The notes: a model not told the origin generated them from the sequence alone. 64,000 nucleotides of DNA from Rodentibacter heidelbergensis (GCF_002000125.1 NZ_MLHH01000003.1:62001-126000); one strand, 5' to 3'. Positions 50,628-59,993 are shown, counted from the stretch's first letter. Made by a program: numbers and translations.

Positions 50628-52664
50628 CTACTCCCCCATCACAAATTGTTCCCGTAATTGGTGGAGTTGATCTCGAATAGCGGCGGCTTTTTCAAATTCC
50701 AGATCCTGAGCGAATTTATACATTTGCTGTTCCAGTTTTTTGACTTGTTGCTGATATTCCTTCGCATTTTTCGGGGCGTTATAAAGTGCGGTCGGTTCTG
50801 CCACCGTTTTGGCTCGTGCTTTGCCTTTACCTTTATTTGTTAAGCCCTGACCGATATCCAGCAATTCACCCACTTTTTTGTTCAATGCTTGCGGAACAAT
50901 GCCTTTTTCTTCATTGTATTTCATTTGTTTTTCACGGCGGCGATTAGTTTCCGTGATAGCTTTTTCCATAGATTTGGTGATGCTATCGGCATATAAAATG
51001 GCTTTTCCTTTCAAATTACGAGCGGCACGGCCAATCGTTTGAATAAGCGAACGTTCGGAACGCAGGAAACCTTCCTTATCCGCATCTAAAATGGCGACAA
51101 GGGACACTTCAGGAATATCTAACCCTTCACGCAATAAGTTGATGCCAACCAACACATCAAATTCACCCAAACGTAAATCTCGGATAATTTCCACCCTTTC
51201 TACAGTGTCAATATCCGAATGGAGATAACGCACCCGAATGCCGTGTTCGTCCAGATAATCCGTGAGATCTTCCGCCATTTTTTTGGTGAGGGTTGTCACT
51301 AAAACACGCTCATTGTTTTCTGCTCTTTGGCGTGCTTCGGAAAGTAAATCATCCACCTGAATCGCAACAGGGCGAATTTCAATTTCCGGATCAAGCAAAC
51401 CTGTCGGGCGTACCACTTGATCGATAATTTCATCACCGGATTTTTCTAATTCATAAGGCCCCGGCGTGGCGGAAACATAAATGGTTTGTGGAGCAAGGCG
51501 TTCAAATTCTTCAAAACGTAATGGGCGATTATCTAAGGCGGAAGGCAAACGAAAACCATATTCTACCAAGGTTTCTTTACGAGAGCGGTCGCCACGGTAC
51601 ATTCCCCCAATCTGTGGAACGGTGACATGGGATTCATCAATAATCAAAATAGCATCAGAGGGCATATAGTCAAACAAAGTCGGCGGCGGCTCGCCCTCAT
51701 TCCGACCGGAAAGATAGCGTGAATAATTTTCAATGCCCGAGCAATACCCCAGTTCATTCATCATTTCAATGTCGAATAGGGTGCGTTGGCTAATACGTTG
51801 TTCTTCCAACAATTTATTTTCTTTGATGAAATATTCACGGCGTTGTACTAACTCTGCTTTGATTTTTTCAATAGCATCTAAAATACGTTCCCGAGGTGTC
51901 ACATAATGGGTTTTCGGATAGACCGTATAACGGGGCACAGCACCTAAATGATGCCCTGTCAAAGGATCAAACAGGCTGAGCCGTTCAATTTCATCATCAA
52001 ATAATTCAATTCTGACAGCAATGTCATCAGATTCTGCCGGGAAAATATCAATAATTTCACCCCGCACACGAAAGGTTCCCCGTTGGAAAGCTTGGTCGTT
52101 GCGGGTATATTGCAATTCGGCCAATTTCGCCAGAATTTGACGTTGATTGATAATCGCCCCTTGTTGCAAATGCAACATCATTTTCAAATAGCTATCGGGA
52201 TCGCCCAAACCATAAATGGCAGACACGGAAGCCACCACAATCGTATCACGGCGTTCCAAAAAGGATTTTGTGGCGGAAAGACGCATTTGTTCAATTTGAT
52301 CGTTAATAGAAGCATCTTTTTCAATAAAAGTATCACTGCTTGGCACATAGGCTTCCGGTTGATAATAATCATAGTAAGAAACGAAATATTCCACCGCATT
52401 TTCAGGGAAAAACGCCTTCATTTCCGCATAAAGCTGGGCGGCAAGGGTTTTGTTGGGTGCAAGCAACATCGCCGGGCGATTTAATTTTGCAATCACATTG
52501 GCAATGGTAAAAGTTTTCCCGGAGCCGGTTACCCCAAGAAGCGTTTGATGGGCCAATCCATCATCTAAATTTTCAGCAAGTTTTTCAATCGCTTGGGGCT
52601 GATCGCCGGAGGGTTTAAAATCGGAATGAAGAATAAAAGGTTTACTGTTAATTTTTTCTGCCAT
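50628..52664 (-). CDS. uvrB: UvrB, excinuclease ABC subunit B
   Basis: Damage-verification helicase of nucleotide excision repair. The 678-residue protein has Walker A GVTGSGKT (44-51), the beta-hairpin region around [14 protein letters not shown], helicase motifs including TIGRAARN, and a C-terminal UVR domain (about 635-670) that contacts UvrC. I see no LexA box of standard form upstream. Confidence 0.97.
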   Translation of the reverse strand: MAEKINSKPFILHSDFKPSGDQPQAIEKLAENLDDGLAHQTLLGVTGSGKTFTIANVIAKLNRPAMLLAPNKTLAAQLYAEMKAFFPENAVEYFVSYYDYYQPEAYVPSSDTFIEKDASINDQIEQMRLSATKSFLERRDTIVVASVSAIYGLGDPDSYLKMMLHLQQGAIINQRQILAKLAELQYTRNDQAFQRGTFRVRGEIIDIFPAESDDIAVRIELFDDEIERLSLFDPLTGHHLGAVPRYTVYPKTHYVTPRERILDAIEKIKAELVQRREYFIKENKLLEEQRISQRTLFDIEMMNELGYCSGIENYSRYLSGRNEGEPPPTLFDYMPSDAILIIDESHVTVPQIGGMYRGDRSRKETLVEYGFRLPSALDNRPLRFEEFERLAPQTIYVSATPGPYELEKSGDEIIDQVVRPTGLLDPEIEIRPVAIQVDDLLSEARQRAENNERVLVTTLTKKMAEDLTDYLDEHGIRVRYLHSDIDTVERVEIIRDLRLGEFDVLVGINLLREGLDIPEVSLVAILDADKEGFLRSERSLIQTIGRAARNLKGKAILYADSITKSMEKAITETNRRREKQMKYNEEKGIVPQALNKKVGELLDIGQGLTNKGKGKARAKTVAEPTALYNAPKNAKEYQQQVKKLEQQMYKFAQDLEFEKAAAIRDQLHQLREQFVMGE

Positions 52665-52926
52665 AAAAGTGCGGTTAAAATTGAATGTGTTTTTCGTGGC
52701 GGTATTCTAGCATATTTCTCATCCTATACAGAGTGAAAAGCATAAGTTTTACACAGTGTTAGCGATGTCAAGAGAAAAACCCTGCAAAATTAGAAACTTT
52801 TTTTAAATTCTTTACTGGACTTTATCTAACTTATTGATAAATAAGAAAATGTTATTTTGTAGCCAATTTTTAGCCCACCTTTTACAATCCCAGTATTTAT
52901 CAGCGTTTCCCTCTCTTATTTTATTT

Positions 52927-52961
52927 TAATCCACAAAGTTATCCACAACCTTTGTGGATAG
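52927..52961. promoter_or_regulatory. Cluster of three DnaA boxes
   Basis: A perfect DnaA box TTATCCACA (52939-52947) is flanked by TAATCCACA (52927-52935, one mismatch) and TGTGGATAG (52953-52961, inverted, one mismatch). The last two form a perfect inverted repeat TATCCACAA-CCT-TTGTGGATA (52940-52960). It lies in a 410-nt AT-rich gap (52665-53074) between uvrB and tRNA-Asn that otherwise holds only an uptake signal and the tRNA promoter. Confidence 0.6.
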
Positions 52962-53003
52962 AAAAATCTCAGGATTTTTTTTCAATTTTTTTATTTTAAT
53001 CCG

Positions 53004-53032
53004 TTGACAAGGGATAGGGAGATCATTAAAAT
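53004..53032 (+). promoter_or_regulatory. tRNA-Asn promoter
   Basis: Perfect TTGACA (53004-53009) and TAAAAT (53027-53032), 17 bases apart, followed by a GCGCGCC discriminator typical of stringently controlled stable RNA promoters. Confidence 0.88.
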
Positions 53033-53074
53033 GCGCGCCGGTTCGTTGCAATACAGTTGCAATATAAGAGTTAT

Positions 53075-53150
53075 TCCTCCTTAGTTCAGTCGGTAGAACG
53101 GTGGACTGTTAATCCATATGTCGCTGGTTCAAGTCCAGCAGGAGGAGCCA
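53075..53150 (+). tRNA. tRNA-Asn (anticodon GTT)
   Basis: Acceptor stem TCCTCCT pairs with AGGAGGA, followed by GCCA. The anticodon stem GTGGA / TCCAT region encloses CTGTTAA giving anticodon GTT, and the T-arm is GCTGGTTCAAGTCCAGC. The 76-nt length is standard. Confidence 0.95.
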
Positions 53151-53156
53151 TTTTCT

Positions 53157-53247
53157 CTTTTGGTTTAGAATTCGTTTGTCTCCTTTTACGAATTCTAAAT
53201 TAGCAACCAAAAGATTTTGGGCCCGTCATTTGATGGGCTTTATTTTT
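53157..53247 (+). terminator. Double hairpin downstream of tRNA-Asn
   Basis: A long interrupted hairpin pairs CTTTTGGTT and TAGAATTCGT with ACGAATTCTA and AACCAAAAG (53157-53213). A shorter hairpin GCCCGTCA / TGATGGGC follows (53221-53238) with a T-rich tail. The second is the likely terminator. The rest of the gap to 53479 shows nothing I can name. Confidence 0.75.
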
Positions 53248-53479
53248 ATCTCTCTTCCTCTAAAACTTCTCTTCCTCTTTAAGATGACTGCTTGATTATC
53301 TCGTTACCTATTTTCTTCAAAAAAACCTAATCATCTCTTCAAACTATACTTGATACACCTGTATTTTTTGCTAGAATTGCAACCTATTTTTAACAAAATA
53401 TTAACATCAATATAAAAACGAATGGCAACTTGAGCAAAGAAAGCCATATCGCTCATTTCTTTTATTCGAGGAAAAATAT

Positions 53480-53854
53480 ATGTTAAAAAAATGTATCACA
53501 CCTATTGCTATCACTATGGTCATGGTTGCTTGCAGCAATAATCCCCCTCCCCAGATAAGTGATAATGAGGCTCTAGCTCGACTTGAAGCTCTCGATCGCT
53601 TGGATGCGAAAGAATATCCCAAATTCCGTCAACGTGAAGAAGAAAAATATCAAAGCGCTAAACAAAGACGCCTAGACGATTTAGAAGCTGAGCGTATTCA
53701 TTATCAAAATCAAGCAATTAAATACCAAAACTCACGTCAACAAACACGAGATATGATTGATGATTTAGGGAAAATTCAAATGAATAGAGCTAAAGCTATC
53801 AATAAGGCTTATGAAAATCGCAGTAAAAAACAAGATATCTATATTATTCGTTAA
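53480..53854 (+). CDS. Small lipoprotein with a predicted coiled-coil
   Basis: The 124-residue protein starts MLKKCITPIAITMVMVACSN, with a lipobox VMVAC. The mature part is highly charged and helical (about 30-120, rich in E/K/R/Q), consistent with a coiled-coil. It is not one I recognise. It leads a run of three lipoproteins (with 53873 and 54192). Confidence 0.8.
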   Translation: MLKKCITPIAITMVMVACSNNPPPQISDNEALARLEALDRLDAKEYPKFRQREEEKYQSAKQRRLDDLEAERIHYQNQAIKYQNSRQQTRDMIDDLGKIQMNRAKAINKAYENRSKKQDIYIIR

Positions 53855-53872
53855 CTTATTAGGAGAACCTAT

Positions 53873-54136
53873 ATGAAAAAATTACTGATTTGTACGCTAA
53901 CCCTTTCTTTATTATTTGCTTGTGCAACTGAACGTAAAAGCATTGCTCAAATCAATGCCGAAAGAAATTCAGCGCAAGCTTATGTGACAACAGCCAGCCT
54001 TGAACAACAAAGAATGCAACGTCAAAATGAAATTGAAGAATCCATTTTAAGACGTCAACAAGATAGAATGGAAAATCAGACCAGCCAAGAAAAAACCAAT
54101 CAAATCATGGGAATTATCGGTACAATTTTTCGCTAA
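53873..54136 (+). CDS. Small lipoprotein, charged helical
   Basis: The 87-residue protein starts MKKLLICTLTLSLLFACATE with lipobox LLFAC. The mature part is helical with many Gln/Arg/Glu (QQRMQRQNEIEESILRRQQD) and ends in a short hydrophobic IMGIIGTIF. Such a tail could insert in a membrane. It starts 18 nt after the first lipoprotein, with AGGAGAA before the ATG. The function is unknown. Confidence 0.8.
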   Translation: MKKLLICTLTLSLLFACATERKSIAQINAERNSAQAYVTTASLEQQRMQRQNEIEESILRRQQDRMENQTSQEKTNQIMGIIGTIFR

Positions 54137-54191
54137 TTATTTTAGGGATTAGTTTCACACTAATCCCTGATTTTATTTGGATACAAAATTT

Positions 54192-54722
54192 ATGAAAAAA
54201 TGTTTTTTAATATTTAGCAGCTTAGCCTTATTAACCGGTTGTGCGCAGATTGAAGCAGTAAAAAGAGAGATCGTTCCCGCTCACTTTTCAGCAAAAGATT
54301 TTGTCGGCAAATGGTATTGTAGCAGCTCCTACGGGGATTGGAATTTGGTGACAAAGGAATATTACGATATGAAACCTAACGGTATGATGAAAAATACCGG
54401 TACAGTCACCGCACCGTTACTCAGTGGAGGAGCAGATCTTAAGTATGAATACAGTATCAATGCTTATTGGCAGGTAGAGGGTTGGTATTTAGTTCAAAAA
54501 CAAGCAGGAAAAGGGACTGTAAAACGTCTGCATAGTGCCAAAGCATTGGCTGCGATAAAACAAGATCCCAAATTAAAACAAAAAGAATTAAGGCTGTATA
54601 ACCTTTTTAAAAATATGGCTTCCGGTCATCATTCAGCCCGCCGGCAAATTGAAAGCGTAAATAAGAACGAGTTTACTACCCTTGCAAATACCTCTGCTGA
54701 AATTTGTAGTCGTGTTGATTAA
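54192..54722 (+). CDS. Lipoprotein with a lipocalin-like or beta-rich domain
   Basis: The third lipoprotein of the run, 176 residues from the ATG at 54192 (MKKCFLIFSSLALLTGCAQ, lipobox LLTGC). A frame to 54177 would add five residues. The mature part contains a FVGKWYCSSSYG stretch and several beta-like segments, with a distal cysteine (EICSRVD). The GKWYC pattern could suggest a calycin-like fold, but I cannot confirm it. It ends before a hairpin terminator. Confidence 0.75.
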   Translation: MKKCFLIFSSLALLTGCAQIEAVKREIVPAHFSAKDFVGKWYCSSSYGDWNLVTKEYYDMKPNGMMKNTGTVTAPLLSGGADLKYEYSINAYWQVEGWYLVQKQAGKGTVKRLHSAKALAAIKQDPKLKQKELRLYNLFKNMASGHHSARRQIESVNKNEFTTLANTSAEICSRVD

Positions 54723-54861
54723 CCTTTCAGAAACAGCTATGAAACTCATTGCAACCTCTCAATTATTTTTGTTTCTATCTCTGATTTTCTCCACATGAAA
54801 AATGATGTCTTGGTGGGGAAATAAGTTAATACAAAGATAACCGCCATCACAACTCAAACTT

Positions 54862-54891
54862 AAGCGTAAACAAAGAGGTTTACGCTTTTAT
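54862..54891 (+). terminator. Terminator after the lipoprotein genes
   Basis: AAGCGTAAAC (54862-54871) and GTTTACGCTT (54878-54887) form a hairpin followed by TTTTAT. It overlaps the last bases before the convergent transporter stop. Confidence 0.85.
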
Positions 54892-55859
54892 CTTCCAAAC
54901 AACACTGCCCCACCACTGACGTCAAGCGTTGTGCCATAAAACAAACTGATCGCAAAAAAGAGCATAATGCTACCTGCAATGATTTTTACCCCCCGCCCAC
55001 TATATTGCTTTAATGCTTTTGCGCCATACCATTGTCCAATCCGAATGCTCGCTTTTTTGGCATAACGTACAAGCATCGCAAAACAAGTCAGCATCAGCCC
55101 CGTTCCTAAAGACATCGCAAGGGTCGCAAAAATTCCCCAGATGAAAAGATCGAGCATATAGGCGAGGAAAAGCACAAATATCGCCCCACTGCAAGGGCGT
55201 AAACCGATACTCATTATCACCAAACATTGGCTTTTCCAACTATCCGCTTGCTTTAATTGAATCGCATTCGGCAAATGTTGATGCCCACAACCACAATCTG
55301 CCTTTAAAGTGCGGTTGATTTTAACCGCACTTTGTAATGGCAAAGGTATCATCTGAACAGATTTAATACGAAAACCCATTGGCTTACGAATGCCTTGGTA
55401 AATCCAATAGCAGCCTAACCCCATTAATAGTATCAATGCACTGCGTTCTAACCACAATTGGCTTAATTTGAAATATTGGGAGGAAAGATTGAGTATGACA
55501 ACCAAAACTGAGGTAACCGTAATTGCCACAATGCCTTGCATCAATGAGGACAATAGGCTGAGTTTTACACTTTGTTTGAGTTCCGTTTCATGTGTAGATA
55601 AGTAACCGGCAATAATGAACTTTCCGTGTCCCGGCCCGAGGGTGTGTAATACTCCATAAAGAAAGCTCACACCAATTAATGCTATCCCGGCTGAAGTGGA
55701 ATGTTGCAAAATAGCCTGAAGATTGTTAGAAATCAGTTGATTAAACCGCTGTTGCCACACCACTACATGTACAAAAACCCAAGGGAAAAACCAGAAGATC
55801 CCCACCAGTGCCAACACTAAAATAATGAGCCATTTGAACGGAAAAAGCGGTTTCATCAT
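54888..55859 (-). CDS. NicO/RcnA-family nickel-cobalt transporter
   Basis: Integral membrane protein (323 residues, about six hydrophobic segments) of the nickel/cobalt transporter family. The landmark motif GVLHTLGPGHGK (about 69-80) and a second motif SIGLRPCSGA are present. A cysteine/histidine-rich cytoplasmic loop (CGCGHQH) may bind metal. Direction (import or export) cannot be told. It starts next to the DUF1007 gene, a frequent partner. An inverted uptake-signal pair (55306-55316 and 55323-55333) lies inside the coding sequence next to the metal loop. Confidence 0.85.
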   Translation of the reverse strand: MMKPLFPFKWLIILVLALVGIFWFFPWVFVHVVVWQQRFNQLISNNLQAILQHSTSAGIALIGVSFLYGVLHTLGPGHGKFIIAGYLSTHETELKQSVKLSLLSSLMQGIVAITVTSVLVVILNLSSQYFKLSQLWLERSALILLMGLGCYWIYQGIRKPMGFRIKSVQMIPLPLQSAVKINRTLKADCGCGHQHLPNAIQLKQADSWKSQCLVIMSIGLRPCSGAIFVLFLAYMLDLFIWGIFATLAMSLGTGLMLTCFAMLVRYAKKASIRIGQWYGAKALKQYSGRGVKIIAGSIMLFFAISLFYGTTLDVSGGAVLFGR

Positions 55860-56480
55860 TTACTCACATTGAATATTCACTTTTTGGGCAAATATCACCC
55901 CTAAAGAATCATCTTCATCTTTTTGGGTTTTATCCAAAGAGGCGGCATAAGATTGTATTTTTTCATCCACTTGAGGCATCTCAACCTTTCCCTGACAATT
56001 TTTCGGAAGTGTGGAAAAATCGACCGCACTTTTGTCCTCAGGATAATACATCGAAACATAATAGGTGCGATCATAGGTCATCAGTGTCCATTGGTTATCT
56101 TGTAATGATTGAGGTTCGGCAAGAAGAAAATCAAAATAATATTGAACACGCATTCCTTTTATGTTCACACCATAATTTTTTACCTGTTTTTTATATTTGA
56201 TTTTATTGTTATTTTTATCGAAGAAATAACTGAAATAATGTTCATTGACAACATTATTCATCACCTCATCTAACAATTGTTGTTTTGCCACTTCCCCGCC
56301 AGCCTGTTTCATATCATATAACACGGCTGATGAACTGGGTTCATCTAACGTCCATTTCATCGAAAATCCGACTAATTGATTTTGTACCACTAGGGGCTGG
56401 GTTTGCATTTCAATAAAGGCGTGGGGATGGGCTACAACCGCCCCTGTATAGAATAAAAAAAGGAAAAATAATTTTTTCAC
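55860..56480 (-). CDS. DUF1007-family periplasmic protein
   Basis: Secreted protein of 206 residues with signal peptide MKKLFFLFLFYTGAVVAHPHA (cleavage probably after VVA). It is the usual upstream partner of NicO transporters. HPHAF at the mature start and other His residues are compatible with metal binding. The molecular role is not established; the pairing suggests a metal-handling accessory to the transporter. The two coding regions directly abut at 55859/55860. Confidence 0.82.
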   Translation of the reverse strand: MKKLFFLFLFYTGAVVAHPHAFIEMQTQPLVVQNQLVGFSMKWTLDEPSSSAVLYDMKQAGGEVAKQQLLDEVMNNVVNEHYFSYFFDKNNNKIKYKKQVKNYGVNIKGMRVQYYFDFLLAEPQSLQDNQWTLMTYDRTYYVSMYYPEDKSAVDFSTLPKNCQGKVEMPQVDEKIQSYAASLDKTQKDEDDSLGVIFAQKVNIQCE

Positions 56481-56580
56481 GTTTAGCCCTCAACAAAAAG
56501 AAGGATCATTCTAGCATAGACAAAAAAATTCTAAACAACGTTTGTTTTATAAACAAAAACAAATAATTCATCGAAATTTA

Positions 56581-56594
56581 TTGACCTACATCAA
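56581..56594. promoter_or_regulatory. FNR box in the nickel transporter-ettA gap
   Basis: TTGAC-CTAC-ATCAA matches the palindromic FNR consensus TTGAT-N4-ATCAA at 9 of 10 positions. It could serve the plus-strand transcript to the terminator at 56720, or the divergent DUF1007-NicO operon. The spacing to a TATTTT box (56615-56620) is roughly right for a plus-strand start near 56627. Confidence 0.6.
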
Positions 56595-56626
56595 CAAACA
56601 ATAAGATTAGGTTTTATTTTTGAAGA

Positions 56627-56745
56627 GGTTTTATGTACTATCCACTCCGTCAAGTGATTGCTTGATATTCATAAAGTTCCTAAATAAAATAATCATAAAT
56701 ATAGCTAAACTACTTTCCTACCACCCGATTCGGGTGGTTTTTTTT
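56627..56745 (+). ncRNA. Candidate oxygen-responsive small RNA or short leader
   Basis: Downstream of an FNR box a transcript of about 120 nt would end at a perfect terminator (ACCACCCG / CGGGTGGT at 56720-56738, then eight Ts), 75 nt before ettA. The region has no gene-sized frame; a ten-codon frame (MYYPLRQVIA, from 56633) may be chance. A hairpin TCAAG / CTTGA lies near the 5' end and an unstructured pyrimidine-rich stretch (ACTACTTTCCTACC) precedes the terminator. This layout resembles the E. coli FNR-activated sRNA FnrS (size and design, with a weak CGTCAAG match). The start site is inferred. Confidence 0.5.
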
Positions 56746-56820
56746 GCCTTCCAATTGGCTTATTTCAAAAACATCAAGTAAAATGACCGCACTTTTTTAA
56801 CTCGTCAGTAAAGGACAATT

Positions 56821-58491
56821 ATGTCATCACAATTTGTTTACACTATGCACCGTGTCGGGAAAGTTGTTCCACCGAAACGGCATATTTTAAAAGATATTTC
56901 TTTAAGCTTTTTCCCTGGTGCAAAAATCGGGGTGCTTGGCTTAAATGGCGCAGGGAAATCCACTTTACTTCGCATTATGGCGGGGATTGATAAAGACATT
57001 GAAGGGGAAGCCCGCCCACAACCGGGGATTAAAATCGGCTATCTGCCACAAGAGCCTAAACTTGAGCCACAACAAACCGTGCGTGAAGCGGTGGAAGAAG
57101 CGGTATTTGAAGTGAAAAATGCACTAACCCGCCTTGATGAAGTGTATGCCCTTTATGCCGATCCTGATGCGGATTTTGATAAACTTGCCGCCGAGCAAGC
57201 GGAATTGGAAGCCATTATTCAGGCACAAGATGGACATAATTTAGATAATCAGCTTGAGCGTGCTGCCGATGCGCTACGCTTGCCTGATTGGGATGCTAAA
57301 ATTGAGCATCTATCCGGAGGGGAACGTCGCCGTGTAGCACTTTGTCGCCTCTTGTTAGAAAAACCGGATATGCTATTGTTAGATGAGCCAACCAACCATT
57401 TGGATGCGGAATCCGTGGCGTGGTTAGAGCGTTTCCTCCATGATTACGAAGGCACAGTCGTTGCCATTACCCATGACCGTTATTTCTTAGATAACGTTGC
57501 CGGTTGGATTTTAGAGCTTGACCGTGGTGAGGGTATCCCGTGGGAAGGAAACTATTCTTCTTGGTTAGAACAAAAAGAAAAACGCCTTGCCCAAGAACAA
57601 GCGGCAGAATCTGCCCGTCAAAAATCCATTGAGAAAGAATTGGAATGGGTTCGCCAAAATCCGAAAGGTCGCCAAGCGAAAAGCAAAGCGCGTATGGCAC
57701 GTTTTGAAGAGCTTAATTCCGGTGAATATCAAAAACGTAATGAAACCAACGAACTCTTTATCCCACCTGGCCCTCGTTTAGGTGATAAAGTGATCGAAGT
57801 GCAAAACCTCACAAAATCTTATGGTGATCGCACTTTGATTGATAACCTTTCATTCTCAATCCCTAAAGGGGCTATCGTGGGAATTATTGGGGCGAACGGA
57901 GCGGGTAAATCCACCTTATTCCGTATGCTTTCAGGGCAAGAAAAGCCGGATAGCGGTTCTATCACCATGGGAGAAACCGTTGTGTTAGCTTCGGTGGATC
58001 AATTCCGTGATGCCATGGATGATAAGAAGACCGTCTGGGAAGAAGTGTCAAACGGGCAGGATATTCTCACTATTGGTAACTTTGAAATTCCAAGCCGTGC
58101 CTATGTAGGGCGTTTCAACTTCAAAGGGGTTGATCAACAAAAACGGGTGGGTGAACTCTCAGGTGGTGAACGTGGGCGTTTACATTTAGCCAAGCTATTG
58201 CAAGCTGGGGGGAATGTTCTCTTACTGGATGAACCGACCAATGATCTTGATGTAGAAACCTTGCGTGCATTAGAAAATGCGATTTTGGAATTCCCGGGCT
58301 GTGCCATGGTGATTTCCCACGACCGCTGGTTCTTAGATCGTATTGCAACCCATATTTTAGACTACGGCGATGAAGGTAAAGTCACCTTCTACGAAGGCAA
58401 CTTCTCAGACTATGAGGAATGGAAAAAGAAAACCTTTGGCGCTGAAGCCTTACAACCACATCGTATGAAATATAAGCGTATTGCGAAGTAA
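56821..58491 (+). CDS. ettA: EttA, energy-dependent translational throttle ABC-F protein
   Basis: Ribosome-binding ABC-F ATPase that controls the first peptide bond according to the ATP/ADP ratio. The 556-residue protein has two ATPase domains with Walker A GLNGAGKST and GANGAGKST, ABC signatures LSGGERRRVAL and LSGGERGRLHL, and Walker B motifs LLLDEPTNHLD and LLLDEPTNDLD. It starts MSSQFVYTMHRVGK as in E. coli EttA. No membrane segment, as expected. Confidence 0.96.
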   Translation: MSSQFVYTMHRVGKVVPPKRHILKDISLSFFPGAKIGVLGLNGAGKSTLLRIMAGIDKDIEGEARPQPGIKIGYLPQEPKLEPQQTVREAVEEAVFEVKNALTRLDEVYALYADPDADFDKLAAEQAELEAIIQAQDGHNLDNQLERAADALRLPDWDAKIEHLSGGERRRVALCRLLLEKPDMLLLDEPTNHLDAESVAWLERFLHDYEGTVVAITHDRYFLDNVAGWILELDRGEGIPWEGNYSSWLEQKEKRLAQEQAAESARQKSIEKELEWVRQNPKGRQAKSKARMARFEELNSGEYQKRNETNELFIPPGPRLGDKVIEVQNLTKSYGDRTLIDNLSFSIPKGAIVGIIGANGAGKSTLFRMLSGQEKPDSGSITMGETVVLASVDQFRDAMDDKKTVWEEVSNGQDILTIGNFEIPSRAYVGRFNFKGVDQQKRVGELSGGERGRLHLAKLLQAGGNVLLLDEPTNDLDVETLRALENAILEFPGCAMVISHDRWFLDRIATHILDYGDEGKVTFYEGNFSDYEEWKKKTFGAEALQPHRMKYKRIAK

Positions 58492-58496
58492 AACGA

Positions 58497-58529
58497 AAAA
58501 GTGCGGTCAAAATTAACCGCACTTTTCTT
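58497..58529. terminator. ettA terminator made of an inverted uptake-signal pair
   Basis: AAAAGTGCGGT (58497-58507) and ACCGCACTTTT (58516-58526) form a hairpin. Both arms contain full uptake signals. Confidence 0.85.
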
Positions 58530-58550
58530 CAATAAACATTGGGAGTGATT

Positions 58551-58892
58551 ATGTTAATTTCTTTACACATTTTATTTGCTTTTTTAAGTTTAGGGCTTTT
58601 GATCGTTCGTGGAGGAATGCAATTAGCCGGGAGAGATTGGCGAGCGATAAAATTATTGAAAATTTTACCGCACTTGTCTGATACCCTTTTAATTGTTAGT
58701 GGTTTAAGCCTGTTTTTTCTATTGCCTTTTGAATTAGAGGCTTGGCTTGTTATCAAACTTTGTCTGCTGATTTTGTATGTTGTCTTTGCTGCAAAATTCT
58801 TCGGCAAAAAAGTGATAAAAGCCAATCCGATATTTTTATTACTTGCTCTGGTAAGCTTTGTTGGGGCAATTCTCGTTGCCTACCTTCATTAA
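58551..58892 (+). CDS. SirB2-like membrane protein
   Basis: Integral membrane protein of 113 residues with about four hydrophobic segments, resembling the SirB2 family. I use the ATG at 58551 (MLISLHILFAFLSLG) with GGGAG upstream; a TTG-started longer frame opens at 58539. In E. coli sirB2 lies next to sirB1; here it stands apart, next to ettA, as in H. influenzae. The role is unknown. Confidence 0.8.
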   Translation: MLISLHILFAFLSLGLLIVRGGMQLAGRDWRAIKLLKILPHLSDTLLIVSGLSLFFLLPFELEAWLVIKLCLLILYVVFAAKFFGKKVIKANPIFLLLALVSFVGAILVAYLH

Positions 58893-58901
58893 TTAGCGAT
58901 A

Positions 58902-58932
58902 AAAAATCCATCTTTAATAAAGATGGATTTTT
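58902..58932. terminator. Bidirectional terminator between sirB2-like and yciH
   Basis: AAAAATCCATCTTT (58902-58915) and AAAGATGGATTTTT (58919-58932) form a hairpin with A/T flanks serving both convergent genes. Confidence 0.92.
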
Positions 58933-58938
58933 CTTTTC

Positions 58939-59262
58939 CTAACCGCCGACCAGTTTAACGGTGAAGCCCTTTTCTTCCAGTAATTGTTTGAGTAAATCTC
59001 GCTTTTCGCCTTGAATTTCAATACTACCGTTTTTTACCGAACCGCCTGTACCACAGCGTTTTTTGAGTGCTGTTGCCAGTTTTTTCAATTCTTCATCTGC
59101 TAAATCTAATCCGCTAATCACCGAAACCGCCGCCCCTTTTCGACCACTGGTTTGGCGTTGAATACGCACAATGCCATCGCCTTTTGGTCTTGATGGCTGT
59201 GCTTTTTCTTCTTTAATTCGCCCACTTTCTGTGGAATAAACCAGAACTGAATCAGACATCAT
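58939..59262 (-). CDS. yciH: YciH, SUI1/eIF1-like translation factor
   Basis: Small protein (107 residues) of the eIF1/SUI1 family that can influence initiation fidelity. The core shows [21 protein letters not shown] and [20 protein letters not shown]. The start overlaps the pyrF stop, so the two are translationally coupled, as in E. coli. Confidence 0.95.
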   Translation of the reverse strand: MMSDSVLVYSTESGRIKEEKAQPSRPKGDGIVRIQRQTSGRKGAAVSVISGLDLADEELKKLATALKKRCGTGGSVKNGSIEIQGEKRDLLKQLLEEKGFTVKLVGG

Positions 59263-59957
59263 GGTTGGGCAATAGAAGCATTAATAGAACGAAGCACCTC
59301 TGCCGGATTTTCCGCTTGTGTAATTGGTCGTCCAATCACCAGATAATCCGATCCTGAGCGAATGGCTGCCGCCGGGGTCATCACTCGGCGTTGATCGCCA
59401 AAATCCGCCCCTATTGGACGAATTCCCGGAGTGATTAATTTAAAATCAGCACCACAACTATTGCGTAAAATTTCCACTTCTTGTGGTGAACAGACCACAC
59501 CGTCTAACCCTGCTCGTTGCGTTAAATGTGCAAGACGTAAAACCTGTTCCATTGGGGAGGCATTAATACCAATTTGAAGTAAATCTAAATCTTCCATGCT
59601 GGTTAACACAGTAACCGCAATTAACAATGGGGCATCTTTTCCATAAGGTTCAAGAATTTTTTTCGCCTCTTCCATCATTTTCAGCCCGCCACTGGCATGC
59701 ACATCCACCATCCATACACCTAAATCGGCAGCAGAACGAACGGCGCGTGCCACGGTATTTGGAATATCGTGGAATTTTAAATCAAGGAAAACATCAAAAT
59801 CACGCTGATGGAGTTGTTTAACAAAATTTGTGCCTAATGTGGTAAACATTTCTTTGCCAACTTTCAAACGGCACAAGCTTGGATCAATTTGATCAACTAA
59901 CGCAAGGGCTTCGGCTTCCGTTTCATAATCCAGGGCAACAATCACTTTGCTCGTCAT
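59259..59957 (-). CDS. pyrF: Orotidine 5'-phosphate decarboxylase
   Basis: Last step of UMP synthesis. The 232-residue TIM-barrel protein starts [18 protein letters not shown]; the catalytic Asp-x-Lys-x-x-Asp set is in [15 protein letters not shown]. It is linked to yciH and follows lapB after about 36 nt, the enterobacterial order. Confidence 0.97.
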   Translation of the reverse strand: MTSKVIVALDYETEAEALALVDQIDPSLCRLKVGKEMFTTLGTNFVKQLHQRDFDVFLDLKFHDIPNTVARAVRSAADLGVWMVDVHASGGLKMMEEAKKILEPYGKDAPLLIAVTVLTSMEDLDLLQIGINASPMEQVLRLAHLTQRAGLDGVVCSPQEVEILRNSCGADFKLITPGIRPIGADFGDQRRVMTPAAAIRSGSDYLVIGRPITQAENPAEVLRSINASIAQP

Positions 59958-59993
59958 AATTTACCTCTCTGTGTCTTTCTTTATTCTGTCTAG

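Noticed and set aside
52740..52790. LexA box of uvrB
   Set aside because: Only half-site similarity (CTGTATAG) is visible; the second half ACAG is not at the right distance.
52665..53074. Chromosome replication origin
   Set aside because: The DnaA boxes and AT-rich DNA are suggestive, but there are only three boxes, no 13-mer repeats and none of the usual origin neighbours (mnmG, dnaA, rpmH) nearby.
55306..55333. Terminator inside the NicO gene
   Set aside because: The hairpin comes from an inverted uptake-signal pair in frame within a conserved gene and lacks a following T tract.
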